Source: Parasutterella secunda
GTDB taxonomy: Bacteria > Pseudomonadota > Gammaproteobacteria > Burkholderiales > Burkholderiaceae_F
Assembly: GCF_016901835.1 (NCBI RefSeq)
Contig: NZ_JACJKX010000007.1
Span: 36,018 to 100,017, forward strand
DNA: 64,000 bases
Direction: 5' to 3'
Below, one piece after another: positions 48,201 to 57,096 of this stretch. The notes under the pieces are model-generated. The model had not been told where the DNA came from. It saw only the letters and a list, made by a program, of their open reading frames with translations, and did no database searches. The translations under genes were made by a program, and so were the position numbers. Positions within the stretch are counted from its first letter, which is position 1. Each line of letters opens with the position of its first letter.

Positions 48201-48752
48201 AAGTTTGGATTCAGCCTCTTTGCGGCGTTTTTTGTATTTGGAAACGCCGGCCGCTTCTTCGAGATATTCGCGACGCTTTTCGGGCGAATCTTTGGCAAAT
48301 TCCGTCACCATACCTTGACTGATGATGGCGTAGGAGTTGGCCCCCAACCCGGTTCCCATAAAAAGATCACGCACATCGGTGGCTCGGACCTGCTGATTGT
48401 TGATAAGGTACGAGCTCGTATTGTCGCGCGTTAAAACGCGCTTCACAGAAATATCCGCATAAGCTCCCCAAGGGCCTTGAAGCGTTCCGTCGCTATTGTC
48501 AAAGACCAGTTCCACCATCGCGCGGCCGGCGGGTTTTCTGTTATCGGAGCCGGCAAAGATGAGCTCACTCATGCTCTTGCAGCGCAAGTCACTGGCTTTA
48601 CCTTCACCCAAAGCCCAGCGTACGGCCTCAATCACATTGGATTTGCCGCAGCCGTTCGGGCCCACAATCCCGACGATGGATGAAGGTACTTCAATAACGG
48701 TGAGGTCAGCGAAAGACTTAAACCCGCTGATGCGTATTTGGCGCAAACGCAC
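45225..48752 (-). CDS. smc: Chromosome segregation protein SMC
   Basis: A 1175-residue SMC ATPase that organises the chromosome with ScpA/ScpB. The N-terminal Walker A is GPNGCGKSNVIEAVRW. Long coiled coils flank a hinge near residues 510-660. The C-terminal end has the ABC signature LSGGELTLTATAL and Walker B FCLLDEIDAPLDEAN. The full length and both ATPase halves are intact. scpA and scpB are not in the window. Confidence 0.95.
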   Translation of the reverse strand: MRLRQIRISGFKSFADLTVIEVPSSIVGIVGPNGCGKSNVIEAVRWALGEGKASDLRCKSMSELIFAGSDNRKPAGRAMVELVFDNSDGTLQGPWGAYADISVKRVLTRDNTSSYLINNQQVRATDVRDLFMGTGLGANSYAIISQGMVTEFAKDSPEKRREYLEEAAGVSKYKKRRKEAESKLASTRANLDRVSDLQVTRRESLKRLQEEAEVAKHYQALNTKRQAQESLWWFAQMVEAQNAIDRINAQIAQAQTKVGENDSESAKLRERLQTLRSQFNEANIMVLGKTQSLAEVDKQISAVEGNIRSIIERRALMKTQLESYRSMLQARTNEVTVQGEKIHTLTLEREEKEELVASANEREAVLEEKKNLSEDIAMQKHQDYEALQKEAQKIENESRSLSLEMATLSKTKEELTLRLEKFKREAAQTEAPDMVRFESIKEELAIVREDSAALKEQREESQAELEETRAELAELQKTIHEKEQRQAALTAKLATLKELEEKSLTADKLSEWLSRQGLSGLARLFEKLQPQSGWARALEAVLRERVNALGITNLSMAAGFEMAAPPAKLTFYSTLLPTEAIETPAGLTCLIEKLHFDKHNEETRAALSRWLSHYFVAENVRQAVSQVNLLPPGCHFVTPQGHIVDQVSVNFWADDSTGLLSRRAEISALEEENQTLRQELESLHEQLGQIHIQVSRAGDQLRSATTHFESVRTKESELALEVTRMTAAIEAYRNRSEELSEWIEEAQAQLEETSAAIEEAEERFSAMDEEVAQRQQKSEDARQAWEMARQQAKQAEQEFNVFAYTQREIEMTLKNLSERIGEAQRAQLVAQNEQVELKEKIQEVTARLEELDEDSEKAGLQELLAKREVAQAAVEAVKEKLTQIEASVAQAEKSLEAFEDAKRREQNRMGDLIAKRGQHEVEYGTVKSRLEELDFDEQALRTRYELERPKLNALRQEVEQIARDMAQLGAVNHAALEQLTAQQAEVDRIDREVLDLEQAIATIEAAIKKIDHETRALLTDTFNRVNEAFNQKFTQLFNGGHARLEMTSDDALEAGIEMFANPPGKHNHSIRQLSGGELTLTATALVFAFFTLNPAPFCLLDEIDAPLDEANQERLSRLVGAMSENTQFMMITHHRVTMEHTNQLIGVTMKEPGVSRVVSVDIAEASQYAQKPQNR

Positions 48753-48798
48753 GGATATTTCCTAAATAATCGATTACAAAGATTTTGATTTTAAAAAC

Positions 48799-48823
48799 AA
48801 AAAAGGCGCCTTGTCCAGACGCC
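48799..48823 (-). terminator. Terminator of the UPF0126/TRIC gene
   Basis: A six-base-pair stem (GGCGTC with GGCGCC, including one G-T pair) followed on the minus strand by six T. It separates the membrane protein gene from smc. Confidence 0.65.
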
Positions 48824-48876
48824 CGGGCTGTGCTCAGGCTTTACGGCACTTCGCACAGCGTAGCAAACTCAAACGT

Positions 48877-49578
48877 TTAACGGCGGCGATCGCGATCGGT
48901 TTCCGGAGACGGATCCTGGTGAATGAACTCATCGTGGTAGGCGATGCGCCAGGAGCGATAGTAACACCACATACGGAAGAAGCAGATAAAGAGCGAACCC
49001 CCCCAGATACTTAACGTGTTGTCAAAGCCCAATTCAATCATGGCAATGTAGAGCCAGCAACCCGCAAAGGCCACGGACCCATAGGGCTGGTGGTCATAAA
49101 TTAAGGAGGGCTTGATATTGAGGAAGGCATCACGGCAAAGACCGCCGAAAACACCGGTAGCCACACCGCACAACACAGCGGGCAGATAAGGCACGCCGAG
49201 GTTGACACCGTGGCTTGTCCCTACCGCAGAGAAAAAGCCCAAACCGATAGCGTCGCTCCAGACAAAAATGTCGTACGAGAGGTGCTTTTTATAAAAGCGG
49301 AAAAGCATCGGCGTAAAGATGGCCATAAAGAGCACAAGCCAGACGAGCTCCTGATTGGCAATCCAATACATCGGACGACGGTCAATCAACAGATCACGCA
49401 TAATCCCGCCGCCGAAAGCGGTGGAAAAAGCCAAGACAAAAACACCGACCGGGTCACACTTCATGCGAATCCCGATCAAAATACCGGCAAAAGCAAAAGC
49501 GACAATACCGATCACGTCGGTTAAATAGAGAAGATCTACCTTGTTATAAAAGGCCTCGAGAGCAGCGGTGATATCCAT
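48877..49578 (-). CDS. UPF0126 / TRIC-type membrane protein
   Basis: A 233-residue inner-membrane protein with about seven hydrophobic segments in two repeats. Each repeat holds a Gly-rich motif: FGGGIMRDLLIDRRP and FGGLCRDAFLN. This is the YadS/YicG family, relatives of trimeric intracellular cation channels, thought to pass potassium or other small solutes. The basic C-terminal tail (DRDRRR) faces the cytoplasm by the positive-inside rule. The transported species is unknown here. Confidence 0.85.
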   Translation of the reverse strand: MDITAALEAFYNKVDLLYLTDVIGIVAFAFAGILIGIRMKCDPVGVFVLAFSTAFGGGIMRDLLIDRRPMYWIANQELVWLVLFMAIFTPMLFRFYKKHLSYDIFVWSDAIGLGFFSAVGTSHGVNLGVPYLPAVLCGVATGVFGGLCRDAFLNIKPSLIYDHQPYGSVAFAGCWLYIAMIELGFDNTLSIWGGSLFICFFRMWCYYRSWRIAYHDEFIHQDPSPETDRDRRR

Positions 49579-49666
49579 GACAAATTTCAGTTGATGGAGG
49601 TCATTTAAAAAATTTTCGTCATTTTAAGCAATTTGAATCAATGCTTCAATTCGTTGAACTTTCAAC

Positions 49667-49703
49667 AAAAAAGACCCGTCTTTGTGTTGCACAGGTCTTT
49701 TTT
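49667..49703. terminator. Bidirectional terminator after the phosphoribosyltransferase gene
   Basis: Arms AAAAAAGACC/GGTCTTTTTT with a 17-base loop, placed between the phosphoribosyltransferase stop and the UPF0126 start. On the minus strand it ends in a T run. Confidence 0.8.
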
Positions 49704-49720
49704 GAGAAAAAAACACTTGA

Positions 49721-50236
49721 TTAATTTTTGTCCCGACTGATTTCACGCAATCGGTCAATACCCATGGCATCGTAGCGTTCAAAGGGTTGGTGAATCCAGG
49801 GATTATCCTCAAGGTAATCACACCAATAATCAGGCTTACAAACCGAATGAGACTTCCACCACAAAACAGCCACTCGGATTTCCGTAATGGCAGGATATTG
49901 TTTTTTCAGATGTTCGGCCACCTGAACAATCGTTTTACCGGAATCGACCATGTCATCGACCAACAACAACCGTCCGGCAATCTCGCCACCGGTTTTGGTG
50001 ATGAATTGAGCGATGTCCAATTGGCCCTGTTGCGTACCGGCCGCCTGGCGGTAAGAGCTCGTCGCCAAAATAGCCAAGGGCATATCGTGCACACGCGAGA
50101 AAATATCCCCGATGCGCATCCCGCCTCGGGCGAGACACAAAACCGTATCGAACCGATAGCCGTCATCGGCTACCTTCAGGATAAGCTTCTCGATTAAGTC
50201 GTCGTATTGTTCTTGGGTAACGAAAAGGTCACTCAT
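49721..50236 (-). CDS. Purine-type phosphoribosyltransferase
   Basis: A 171-residue PRTase with the PRPP-binding motif LLLVDDMVDSGKTIVQVAEHL and an N-terminal CLARGGMRIGDI loop. The WWKSHSVCKPDYWCDYLEDN hood region resembles xanthine/hypoxanthine-type enzymes (Gpt-like) that salvage bases from PRPP. The exact base cannot be assigned. It lies 50 bases after purA with a hairpin between, so purine salvage and synthesis genes are side by side. Confidence 0.82.
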   Translation of the reverse strand: MSDLFVTQEQYDDLIEKLILKVADDGYRFDTVLCLARGGMRIGDIFSRVHDMPLAILATSSYRQAAGTQQGQLDIAQFITKTGGEIAGRLLLVDDMVDSGKTIVQVAEHLKKQYPAITEIRVAVLWWKSHSVCKPDYWCDYLEDNPWIHQPFERYDAMGIDRLREISRDKN

Positions 50237-50246
50237 AAATTTGAAA

Positions 50247-50265
50247 GGGCGGCTTTGTGCCGCCC
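50247..50265 (-). terminator. Hairpin between purA and the phosphoribosyltransferase gene
   Basis: Perfect 7-bp arms GGGCGGC/GCCGCCC with a 5-base loop, followed on the minus strand by TTTC. It lies just before the phosphoribosyltransferase start, so it may attenuate rather than fully stop purA transcripts. Confidence 0.55.
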
Positions 50266-50286
50266 TCAGTCCTCTAAAGGTTAATG

Positions 50287-51582
50287 TTATTTGGCAAACG
50301 GATTGTCCAACATGATCGTTTGTGAACGATCCGGACCGGTTGAGACCACAGCGATCGGGCAGCCTGCCACTTCAGACAAGCGTTGCAAGTAACGCTTGGC
50401 CGTCTCAGGCAAATCTTCCCAACGCGTCACACCGAACGTGCTTTCTTTCCAACCCGGGAAGTCTTCATAGATGACTTCACATTGAGCACAAGCTTCGGCT
50501 CCGTAGGGCATCACTTCCACTTCTTCGCCTTGATACTTGTAACCCACACCGAGACGAACCGTCTCGAGTCCGTCCAAAACGTCCAACTTCATGACAGCCA
50601 AGCCGCGCAAACCGTTAATTTGGACGGCACGACGCATGGCAGCCCCGTCAAACCAACCGCAGCGACGCGGACGACCGGTCACGGCACCGTATTCGTAGCC
50701 CTTGTCTCTCAAGTGCTGACCGATTTCATTGTCAAGCTCTGTCGGGAAAGGACCTTCACCGACTCGGGTGCAATACGCTTTGGTAATACCCAACACATAG
50801 TCAATGCGGTGAGCACCGACACCGGCACCGGAACAGACGGCGCCGGCCACCGTGTTGGAGCTCGTCACATAGGGATAGGTACCGTGGTCAATATCGAGCA
50901 TGGAACCTTGAGCGCCCTCAAAGAGGAAGGACTTACCTTCGTCCATGAGCTTATTGATCGTGTAGGACACGTCGGTCAACATCGGTTTGATACGCGGGGC
51001 GTACGCAAGCGTTTCATCAATAACTTTATTGATATCCAAAGCTTGAGCGCCGAGTAACTGCGTCAACTCGAAGTTGTGATATTCCATCACATCACGCACA
51101 CGTTCAATGAAGAATTTTTCATTAAAGAGGTCAGCCACACGGACACCGCGGCGGGCCACTTTATCTTCATACGTGGGGCCGATACCGCGGCCGGTCGTAC
51201 CGATCTTCTTGGCACCGGCGGCGGCTTCACGGGCGTGATCCAAAGCGATGTGATAAGGCATCACCAAGGGAGCGTTGCCCGAGACACGAATACGATGCTC
51301 GGCTTCGCAGCCATGATTTCTTAACTGTTCGATTTCACCGAAAAAGGCTTCCGGACAAAAAACGATACCGTTGCCAAGATAGCAGGTCATCGTCGGATGC
51401 ATAATGCCCGACGGAATCAAACGAAGAATTGTTTTGTGACCGTTGATCACCAAAGTGTGACCCGCATTGTGACCGCCGTTGAAACGGACAACGCCATCGA
51501 CTTTTTCAGTAAGCCAGTCAACAATCTTGCCTTTACCTTCGTCGCCCCACTGGGCGCCGACCACGACAACATTCTTAGCCAT
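50287..51582 (-). CDS. purA: Adenylosuccinate synthetase
   Basis: A 431-residue GTP-dependent ligase for the first committed step from IMP to AMP. The N-terminal P-loop region is [16 protein letters not shown], followed by [12 protein letters not shown], the [15 protein letters not shown] loop and [23 protein letters not shown] 51582 starts [11 protein letters not shown]; a longer open frame upstream is not needed. In many betaproteobacteria hisZ lies upstream; here a divergent arginase-family gene does. Confidence 0.96.
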   Translation of the reverse strand: MAKNVVVVGAQWGDEGKGKIVDWLTEKVDGVVRFNGGHNAGHTLVINGHKTILRLIPSGIMHPTMTCYLGNGIVFCPEAFFGEIEQLRNHGCEAEHRIRVSGNAPLVMPYHIALDHAREAAAGAKKIGTTGRGIGPTYEDKVARRGVRVADLFNEKFFIERVRDVMEYHNFELTQLLGAQALDINKVIDETLAYAPRIKPMLTDVSYTINKLMDEGKSFLFEGAQGSMLDIDHGTYPYVTSSNTVAGAVCSGAGVGAHRIDYVLGITKAYCTRVGEGPFPTELDNEIGQHLRDKGYEYGAVTGRPRRCGWFDGAAMRRAVQINGLRGLAVMKLDVLDGLETVRLGVGYKYQGEEVEVMPYGAEACAQCEVIYEDFPGWKESTFGVTRWEDLPETAKRYLQRLSEVAGCPIAVVSTGPDRSQTIMLDNPFAK

Positions 51583-51749
51583 TGTTTTATCCCCGAAATA
51601 AGCAATGAAAACTTGAAAGCGGTAATGAACCTGTTCATTACGCACGCAACCGTCTTATTATCGCCGAGTTTCAGAATTTTTTGTAGTCCTCTGACGAGCA
51701 AGTTTTGAACTAACGTATAATTTTTCGGCTTCTTCACAATGATCTAAAA

Positions 51750-52601
51750 ATGAAAACCATTCGCTTACTGTATCCTGATTGGCTCAGCGGAGGACTTGAA
51801 ACGTATTACTTCGGTGCCAATCTTTTACAACACATTTTGCCTGCCAATTCCAATCAACCTTTGGTGAAGGTTGAAGTGGCCCGACCCGACGGGCAGCCCC
51901 GAACCATTCAAGACGGCATAGCCGGCAAAAACGAAGTGCTCTCAGGCATTCGTGCTGCACAAAAAGTCATTGAAGAAAACCGGCCTCAGAAAATCATTAC
52001 CATCGGCGGCAACTGTCTGGTATCTCAAGCTCCGTTTGATTACCTGCACGGTCTTTATCCCGATGCCGGCATTATCTGGATTGATGCGCATCCGGATGTT
52101 TCCATGGCCAAAGACGGCTACCCCAACGCTCACGCCATGGTACTCGGTGCTTTATTGGGTAAAGGTGAGAAAAGCATGGTCGAAATGCTTAAAAATCCGC
52201 CCTTTAAACCCAATGAACTTTTGTATGTCGGTCTGCAGGGGCTGCATGATTATCAGGCGCAATTTCTCGATGAGCTCGGTGTGAACTACAAAATTCAGAC
52301 TGAAAAATTTCTCACCGGTGAAGAAATTGCAACGTTTACCGAAAAGTTCGATCACATCCTGGTGCACCTTGATATTGATGTGCTCAATCCTCAATATTTC
52401 CATTCGACCTATTTTGCTAATCCTGAATTGGTTGGAGACGGCTCGGGCGGCGGCAAAATGCGTCCGGATCAACTCAGTCAGATACTTCAGACAATCAGTC
52501 GTTCTTCAGATATCGTCGGATTCACCGTAGCCGAGTACCTTCCTTTTGACGAAGAACGATTAAGCAAAATGTTCGGCTCTTTAGAGCTGTTTACCAAATA
52601 G
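51750..52601 (+). CDS. Arginase/agmatinase/formiminoglutamase-family protein with Cys in the first metal motif
   Basis: A 283-residue ureohydrolase-fold protein. The metal motifs are DAHPD (D112, H114, D116) and HLDIDV (D208, D210), with a conserved Glu in GFTVAEYLP. The first motif, normally GGDH with a metal-binding His, reads IGGNC with Cys at residue 89, so one metal site is altered. The substrate is unknown: hydrolysis of a guanidino compound is a family guess only. It is divergent from purA and followed by queF after eight bases, so the two are probably co-transcribed. Confidence 0.82.
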   Translation: MKTIRLLYPDWLSGGLETYYFGANLLQHILPANSNQPLVKVEVARPDGQPRTIQDGIAGKNEVLSGIRAAQKVIEENRPQKIITIGGNCLVSQAPFDYLHGLYPDAGIIWIDAHPDVSMAKDGYPNAHAMVLGALLGKGEKSMVEMLKNPPFKPNELLYVGLQGLHDYQAQFLDELGVNYKIQTEKFLTGEEIATFTEKFDHILVHLDIDVLNPQYFHSTYFANPELVGDGSGGGKMRPDQLSQILQTISRSSDIVGFTVAEYLPFDEERLSKMFGSLELFTK

Positions 52602-52609
52602 GACCTGTT

Positions 52610-53452
52610 ATGCCGATTTTAATGCCCGAACCTAAGAACACCTTATTAGGTAAAGAGACCGTCTACAGCGACCGCTACAATCCCGATCTGCTGCAACCGA
52701 TCAAACGCAGTCTCGGACGCGACGCAATCGGTGACCACGATTTTCGAGGCGCCGATATCTGGCGCTTGTATGAACTGTCTTGGCTTAACGATCAAGGTAT
52801 TCCTCAAACTGCCGTGGGAGAGCTCTACGTTCCCGCCGATTCTCACAGTATCATCGAATCGAAATCCCTCAAACTCTACGCGGGCTCCTTTGCCATGACA
52901 CGTATGAAGGACATCGAAGAGGTTAAAAGGCATTTCAGTGAAGATTTGTCCGACAGGCTGGGAGCAACTGTTGAAGTAAAACTTCAACCCCTCAGTCAGT
53001 ATCACGAAACTCTTCGTACGATGCCGGGAATTTGTCTGGATGCTTTGCAATTGCCGACCGATGCTCCGGTATGCGCTTATGAAACCGATCCGTCCTATTT
53101 ACGATTTGTCCCGCATTCAGACAAAATCGTTGAAGAGACCTTCTACACCACGGTTTTTCGCTCTCTGTGCCCGGTAACCGGTCAACCCGATCTCGCAAGC
53201 GTCATGATTTCCTACCGCGGAAATGAAATTGATCCGAGCGGACTTTTGCAGTACCTCATTTCCTACCGTTGCCACAAAGGTTTTCATGAACAATGTGTCG
53301 AGCAGATCTACCACGACTTACGCCAGGCATTTAATCCTCAGATGCTTGAGGTCTATGCCTGTTTTACAAGACGCGGTGGCATTGACATCAACCCCTTCCG
53401 CTCATCATGGCGAGACAGACCTGATGAGTTCATTCGTGAAAAGCGTCAGTAA
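52610..53452 (+). CDS. queF: NADPH-dependent 7-cyano-7-deazaguanine reductase
   Basis: A 280-residue QueF of the long, two-domain (E. coli YqcD) type that reduces preQ0 to preQ1 for queuosine in tRNA. The substrate motif ESKSLKLY (residues 83-90) and the catalytic Cys C187 in SLCPVTGQPD are present. The C-terminal half has SYRGNEIDPSGLLQYLISYR. No other queuosine gene lies nearby. A strong terminator follows. Confidence 0.94.
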   Translation: MPILMPEPKNTLLGKETVYSDRYNPDLLQPIKRSLGRDAIGDHDFRGADIWRLYELSWLNDQGIPQTAVGELYVPADSHSIIESKSLKLYAGSFAMTRMKDIEEVKRHFSEDLSDRLGATVEVKLQPLSQYHETLRTMPGICLDALQLPTDAPVCAYETDPSYLRFVPHSDKIVEETFYTTVFRSLCPVTGQPDLASVMISYRGNEIDPSGLLQYLISYRCHKGFHEQCVEQIYHDLRQAFNPQMLEVYACFTRRGGIDINPFRSSWRDRPDEFIREKRQ

Positions 53453-53472
53453 AAATTAACCTCAGATAAGCC

Positions 53473-53511
53473 GATCCCCACTCCTGACTCAGGAAATGGG
53501 GATCTTTTTTT
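53473..53511 (+). terminator. Terminator after queF
   Basis: Arms GATCCCCA/TGGGGATC with a 16-base loop (containing an inner CCTGA/TCAGG pair), followed by seven T. It ends the arginase-queF unit. Confidence 0.9.
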
Positions 53512-53540
53512 GGCAGAAAAAAGTCATTCGGGCTTAAGCA

Positions 53541-53735
53541 TCAGGCTGTCACAAGCCAAATTACGCCTACTCCAATCAGCAACAAACCTAAGCCGATCTT
53601 TCGGATCACTTCCGGTTTGCCGATTCGGCCGATCTCCTGAACGGACTCGAGCCACTTATCAGGAGCAGCAAAGGGAATCAACCCCTCGATAATGCAAACC
53701 AGTGCCAAAGCCAACACCCAAGTCTGCCAGGTCAT
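53541..53735 (-). CDS. DUF2065 small membrane protein
   Basis: A 64-residue protein with two membrane helices (residues 4-21 and 46-61) around a short loop with PDKWLESVQEIGRIG. It matches DUF2065, small inner-membrane proteins that sit next to hflC in many Beta- and Gammaproteobacteria. The function is unknown; a role with HflKC is guessed from position. It starts two bases before the hflC stop side, in the same unit. Confidence 0.85.
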   Translation of the reverse strand: MTWQTWVLALALVCIIEGLIPFAAPDKWLESVQEIGRIGKPEVIRKIGLGLLLIGVGVIWLVTA

Positions 53736-53737
53736 TT

Positions 53738-54610
53738 TTACTTCGCCTCAGGCTCTTTCATGTATTTGAAGAAGTCCGCCGAGGGATCGATCACCATGAC
53801 ATCCTTCTTATTGGCAAAACTGGCTCGATACGCTTCGATATTGCGGTAGAAACGAGCAAATTCTGCGTTTTTCGAGAAGGCTTCGGCATAGGTGGCGTTG
53901 GCGATTGCATCGCCCTCACCCTTGATCTGTTGGGCCTGATTGTAGGCCTGAGCCAAAATCACCGCTCGTTGGCGATCGGCATCGGCACGAATCTTTTCGG
54001 CTTCTGCCGCACCGGTCGAGCGCTCTTCGGCTGCCACGCGCTTACGTTCGGCTTCCATACGACGGTAGACCGATTCGGAAATCTCAGGCGTAAAGTCCAC
54101 GCGCTTTAAGCGCACATCCACCACTTCGACTCCCACGTCACGGACACGTTCCTGAAGACCCGTGCGAATCTCAAGCATGGCCACATCACGCTCGCGGCTC
54201 GTGATGCCGTTAACCGTCCGTTTATTAACCGTTTGGTTTAACGCGTCACGAAGCAATGCCGAAATCCGATCTTCAGCAGCCCGTTCATTTCCTTGGAAGG
54301 ACACCCAGTATCGACGAGGGTCAGCGATACGCCACTTAACAAAAGAGTCAATCATTAAGTTTTTCTTTTCACTGGTCTGCACCAAGTCGGCGGTCGGTGC
54401 GTCCAACGTCAGAATACGCTTGTCCAAATACACAACGTTCTGGAAAGGCGGCGGCAATTTCACATGCAGCCCCGGCTCCGAGACCACTTCTTTGAGTTCA
54501 CCCAGAGCAAACACCAGTGCGTGCTCACGTTCGTTTACCGTATAAAGGCAGAAATTTGCTGCAACTACGGCCGCCACGCCAACGAAGACAGCAGTCGATA
54601 ATTTATTCAT
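53738..54610 (-). CDS. hflC: FtsH-regulating SPFH protein HflC
   Basis: A 290-residue band-7/SPFH protein. One N-terminal membrane helix anchors a periplasmic SPFH domain (ALVFALGELKEVVSEPGLHVKLP) and a long coiled coil. With HflK it forms a large membrane cage around the FtsH protease and modulates membrane protein degradation. It follows hflK by 20 bases. Length is close to E. coli HflC but a little shorter. Confidence 0.93.
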   Translation of the reverse strand: MNKLSTAVFVGVAAVVAANFCLYTVNEREHALVFALGELKEVVSEPGLHVKLPPPFQNVVYLDKRILTLDAPTADLVQTSEKKNLMIDSFVKWRIADPRRYWVSFQGNERAAEDRISALLRDALNQTVNKRTVNGITSRERDVAMLEIRTGLQERVRDVGVEVVDVRLKRVDFTPEISESVYRRMEAERKRVAAEERSTGAAEAEKIRADADRQRAVILAQAYNQAQQIKGEGDAIANATYAEAFSKNAEFARFYRNIEAYRASFANKKDVMVIDPSADFFKYMKEPEAK

Positions 54611-54630
54611 TTGTTTCTCCTATCTTCCTG

Positions 54631-56058
54631 TTAGCGAATTCGGTCACGAATATTGCGCGAAGAGCTCTGAGTCGATGCTGCTCGACTGCCGGAGGAAGCA
54701 GGCTGTTGCGTTACGGCTGCGGGAGCAGGACCGGTAGCCGCTGCAGGGGTTGCAGCTGAGGCAGCGTTTTGCTCCATGAGCTTATCAAACGGCAAGTACA
54801 GCAAATTGTTGCCGTCCTGCGTATCCACATAGACCTTTGTGGTCGACTGCATCACCTGCTGCATCATGTCCACATACATACGATCACGCGTCACTCGCGG
54901 AGCTTTTTCGTACTGAGTCAACACTTGAGCGAAACGATCGGCATCACCCTTGGCCGTTTCCACCACGCGGGCTTTATAACCTTCGGCTTCCTGGGCAAGG
55001 CGGGCAGCCATACCTCTGGCCTTCGGAATGACGTCATTGGCGTAAGCCTGACCTTCATTGATCTGGCGTTCACGGTCTTGGCCGGCCTTCACCGCATCAT
55101 CGAAAGCCGCTTGTACGGGCTGAGGCGGCTGAGCATTTTGAATGGCCACGCTCATCACCTCGATACCGGTGTGATAACGATCGAGCATTTCCTGCATGAT
55201 CTTTTTGACATCTTCAGCGATTTCCTGCTTGCTTTCAAAAAGCACGCTGTCCATCTTCTTACGACCGACCACTTCACGCATGGCGCTTTCAGCCGATTGT
55301 CTGACCGACTCATCCGGATCGCGGGATCGGAAGATGTAATTCATGGCGCCGTCGCCGGACTTAATACGGTATTGAACGTTAAAGCGCAGGTCAACGATAT
55401 TTTCATCGTCGGTGAGCATCAATGCTTCGGCCTCGCGGTTGGCGCGACCCATGGCTCCGATGGCTACAGTACGGACACTGCTCACGTCAACAATATCGGC
55501 TTGTTGAATGGGGAAAGGAATGTGCCAGCGGAAACCCGGCATGGTCGTTTCGGTATATCGACCGAAGGTGGTCACGATACCCGACTGACCTTCGGGCACA
55601 ATGTAAAACCCGGTAGCAGCCCAAAGACCCACCACCACAACTGCGGCAAAGGCTAAACCCCGTCCGCCGGGTTTCTTACTTATAAATTTAGGCGGCTGCA
55701 TGTGTTTAAAGGATTCAAACTGCTTTTTAAACTGATCCTGAGGACATTGACCGTTTGAATCGCGGCGAGGTTGTTCCGGTTCGTTAAAGGCACTGCTTTG
55801 ACGACGCTCGCCCTCGGACCGATCGTCGTTTCGTTGACCCAACATACCGCCTAAAGCACGGTTAAATTCATCCCAGAGACGATCCAAGTCATCACCCTGA
55901 CCGTTTTTCGGCGAGCGATTACCAGGTTCGGCCTCCTGGCGTTCCTTATTATCTTGGGCACGATCGTCGTTATCTCTCATTTCATTTTCTGAGACGCTCT
56001 TTTTTTCTTCTTTTTCGTCCGAGCCGCCTCGGCCCCAATGCGGGTCATTTAAAGACAT
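54631..56058 (-). CDS. hflK: FtsH-regulating SPFH protein HflK
   Basis: A 475-residue partner of HflC. A long charged cytoplasmic N-terminus (about 130 residues, rich in D, E, R, N and Q) precedes the membrane helix (GLAFAAVVVVGLWAATGFYI) and SPFH domain (VPEGQSGIVTTFGRY). A coiled coil and an Ala/Pro/Ser-rich C-terminal tail follow. The N-terminal tail is longer than that of E. coli HflK. The gene is first in its unit and divergent from the yjiH-like gene. Confidence 0.93.
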   Translation of the reverse strand: MSLNDPHWGRGGSDEKEEKKSVSENEMRDNDDRAQDNKERQEAEPGNRSPKNGQGDDLDRLWDEFNRALGGMLGQRNDDRSEGERRQSSAFNEPEQPRRDSNGQCPQDQFKKQFESFKHMQPPKFISKKPGGRGLAFAAVVVVGLWAATGFYIVPEGQSGIVTTFGRYTETTMPGFRWHIPFPIQQADIVDVSSVRTVAIGAMGRANREAEALMLTDDENIVDLRFNVQYRIKSGDGAMNYIFRSRDPDESVRQSAESAMREVVGRKKMDSVLFESKQEIAEDVKKIMQEMLDRYHTGIEVMSVAIQNAQPPQPVQAAFDDAVKAGQDRERQINEGQAYANDVIPKARGMAARLAQEAEGYKARVVETAKGDADRFAQVLTQYEKAPRVTRDRMYVDMMQQVMQSTTKVYVDTQDGNNLLYLPFDKLMEQNAASAATPAAATGPAPAAVTQQPASSGSRAASTQSSSRNIRDRIR

Positions 56059-56371
56059 CGCTCTACTCCCCGGTCATCCGTTCCGATACAGGCAACGGAG
56101 TCCGCCTGCTAATTAATAAAAGTGAACGTTTTATTTTAATGGAAAAATTTTCTCAACTCTTAAGCCAATCTTAGAAAATAGCAAAATCGGCTCCGGTCAA
56201 AGCTGTATTTTGTGTGTCTTAATCAGGTATTCCCCCTAGATTTACCATTCTGAGCCCCAAAAATAAGGGAAACTACTTACACACGAAGATGTTAAATACT
56301 TTACTATCTGTAACGCGGATGTTTAAAGACATCCATTTCTTTACATATTGTTAACAATAAGGATCAATCCT
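56059..56371. other. Divergent hflK / yjiH intergenic region
   Basis: No gene is seen in 313 bases. A small perfect stem GGATGT-N6-ACATCC lies at about 56319-56336, and an A/T inverted repeat around AATAAAAGTGAACGTTTTATT lies near 56118-56138. AAGGA precedes the yjiH ATG. No clear consensus promoter stands out for either gene. Confidence 0.4.
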
Positions 56372-57073
56372 ATGTCTGAACAAGAAAATAAGACTAAGGA
56401 AGAAAAGGCCGGTATTGGCGGTTATATCTCTTTGATTTTCGCCGTCGTCTTTTTCTCCGGTGTCTGCGCTGGTAATCACTGGTGGGCTATTTTCGACTTC
56501 TCCACGTTGAACGGTGCCTTCGGTAAGGTTGTTACCAATGTGACACTGAACGGCGACGCTATCAAGACGGCTACCGGTATGTTCCGCGGTGTGGGTGGTA
56601 CGGGTGCCATTGACGGCTTCTGCTTCGCCTTGACCTTGGTTCCGACCGTTATGTTCGCCTTGGCCATGATCACGGTCTGCGACCACTACGGCGCTTTGAC
56701 CGCTGCTCGTCAACTCTTGACCCCGATTCTCCGTCCGTTGATGGGTATTCCGGGTTCCTGCTCTTTGGCTTTGATCGCTTCCTTGCAATCGACCGACGGT
56801 GGTGCTGCTTTGACCCGTCAGTTGTTGGACAAGGGTGAAATCACCGAAGACGAAGCTGACGTATTCGCCATGTTCCAATTGTCTGCTGATGCCACGATCA
56901 CCAACTTCCTCGGTGCAGGTGTCGTGTTGTTGAGCTTGACTGACTCCGCTGGTAACACTGTTCCCGCTTCCATCGCTTTGTGCTTGGGCATCATGCTCGT
57001 CATGAAGGTTGTTGGCGCCAACATTGTTCGCTTCTTGAAGATCTTCATGGCCAAGAAGAAGAAGGCCGCTTAA
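56372..57073 (+). CDS. yjiH: YjiH-like nucleoside-recognition (Gate) membrane protein
   Basis: A 233-residue inner-membrane protein of the Gate/nucleoside-recognition family. It has a first helix (ISLIFAVVFFSGVCAGN), a TGAIDGFCFALTLVPTVMF segment, the PLMGIPGSCSLALIASLQSTDGG motif and further helices. E. coli YjiH and YjiG form a pair next to iadA, and the same partners occur here. The substrate is unknown; peptide or amino acid transport is inferred from context. Codon use is extremely biased (TTG, GGT, CGT, AAG, TCC), unlike its hflK neighbour and like the ribosomal genes. Confidence 0.82.
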   Translation: MSEQENKTKEEKAGIGGYISLIFAVVFFSGVCAGNHWWAIFDFSTLNGAFGKVVTNVTLNGDAIKTATGMFRGVGGTGAIDGFCFALTLVPTVMFALAMITVCDHYGALTAARQLLTPILRPLMGIPGSCSLALIASLQSTDGGAALTRQLLDKGEITEDEADVFAMFQLSADATITNFLGAGVVLLSLTDSAGNTVPASIALCLGIMLVMKVVGANIVRFLKIFMAKKKKAA

Positions 57074-57096
57074 TTCAGGATTGGAGGATATAAAGT

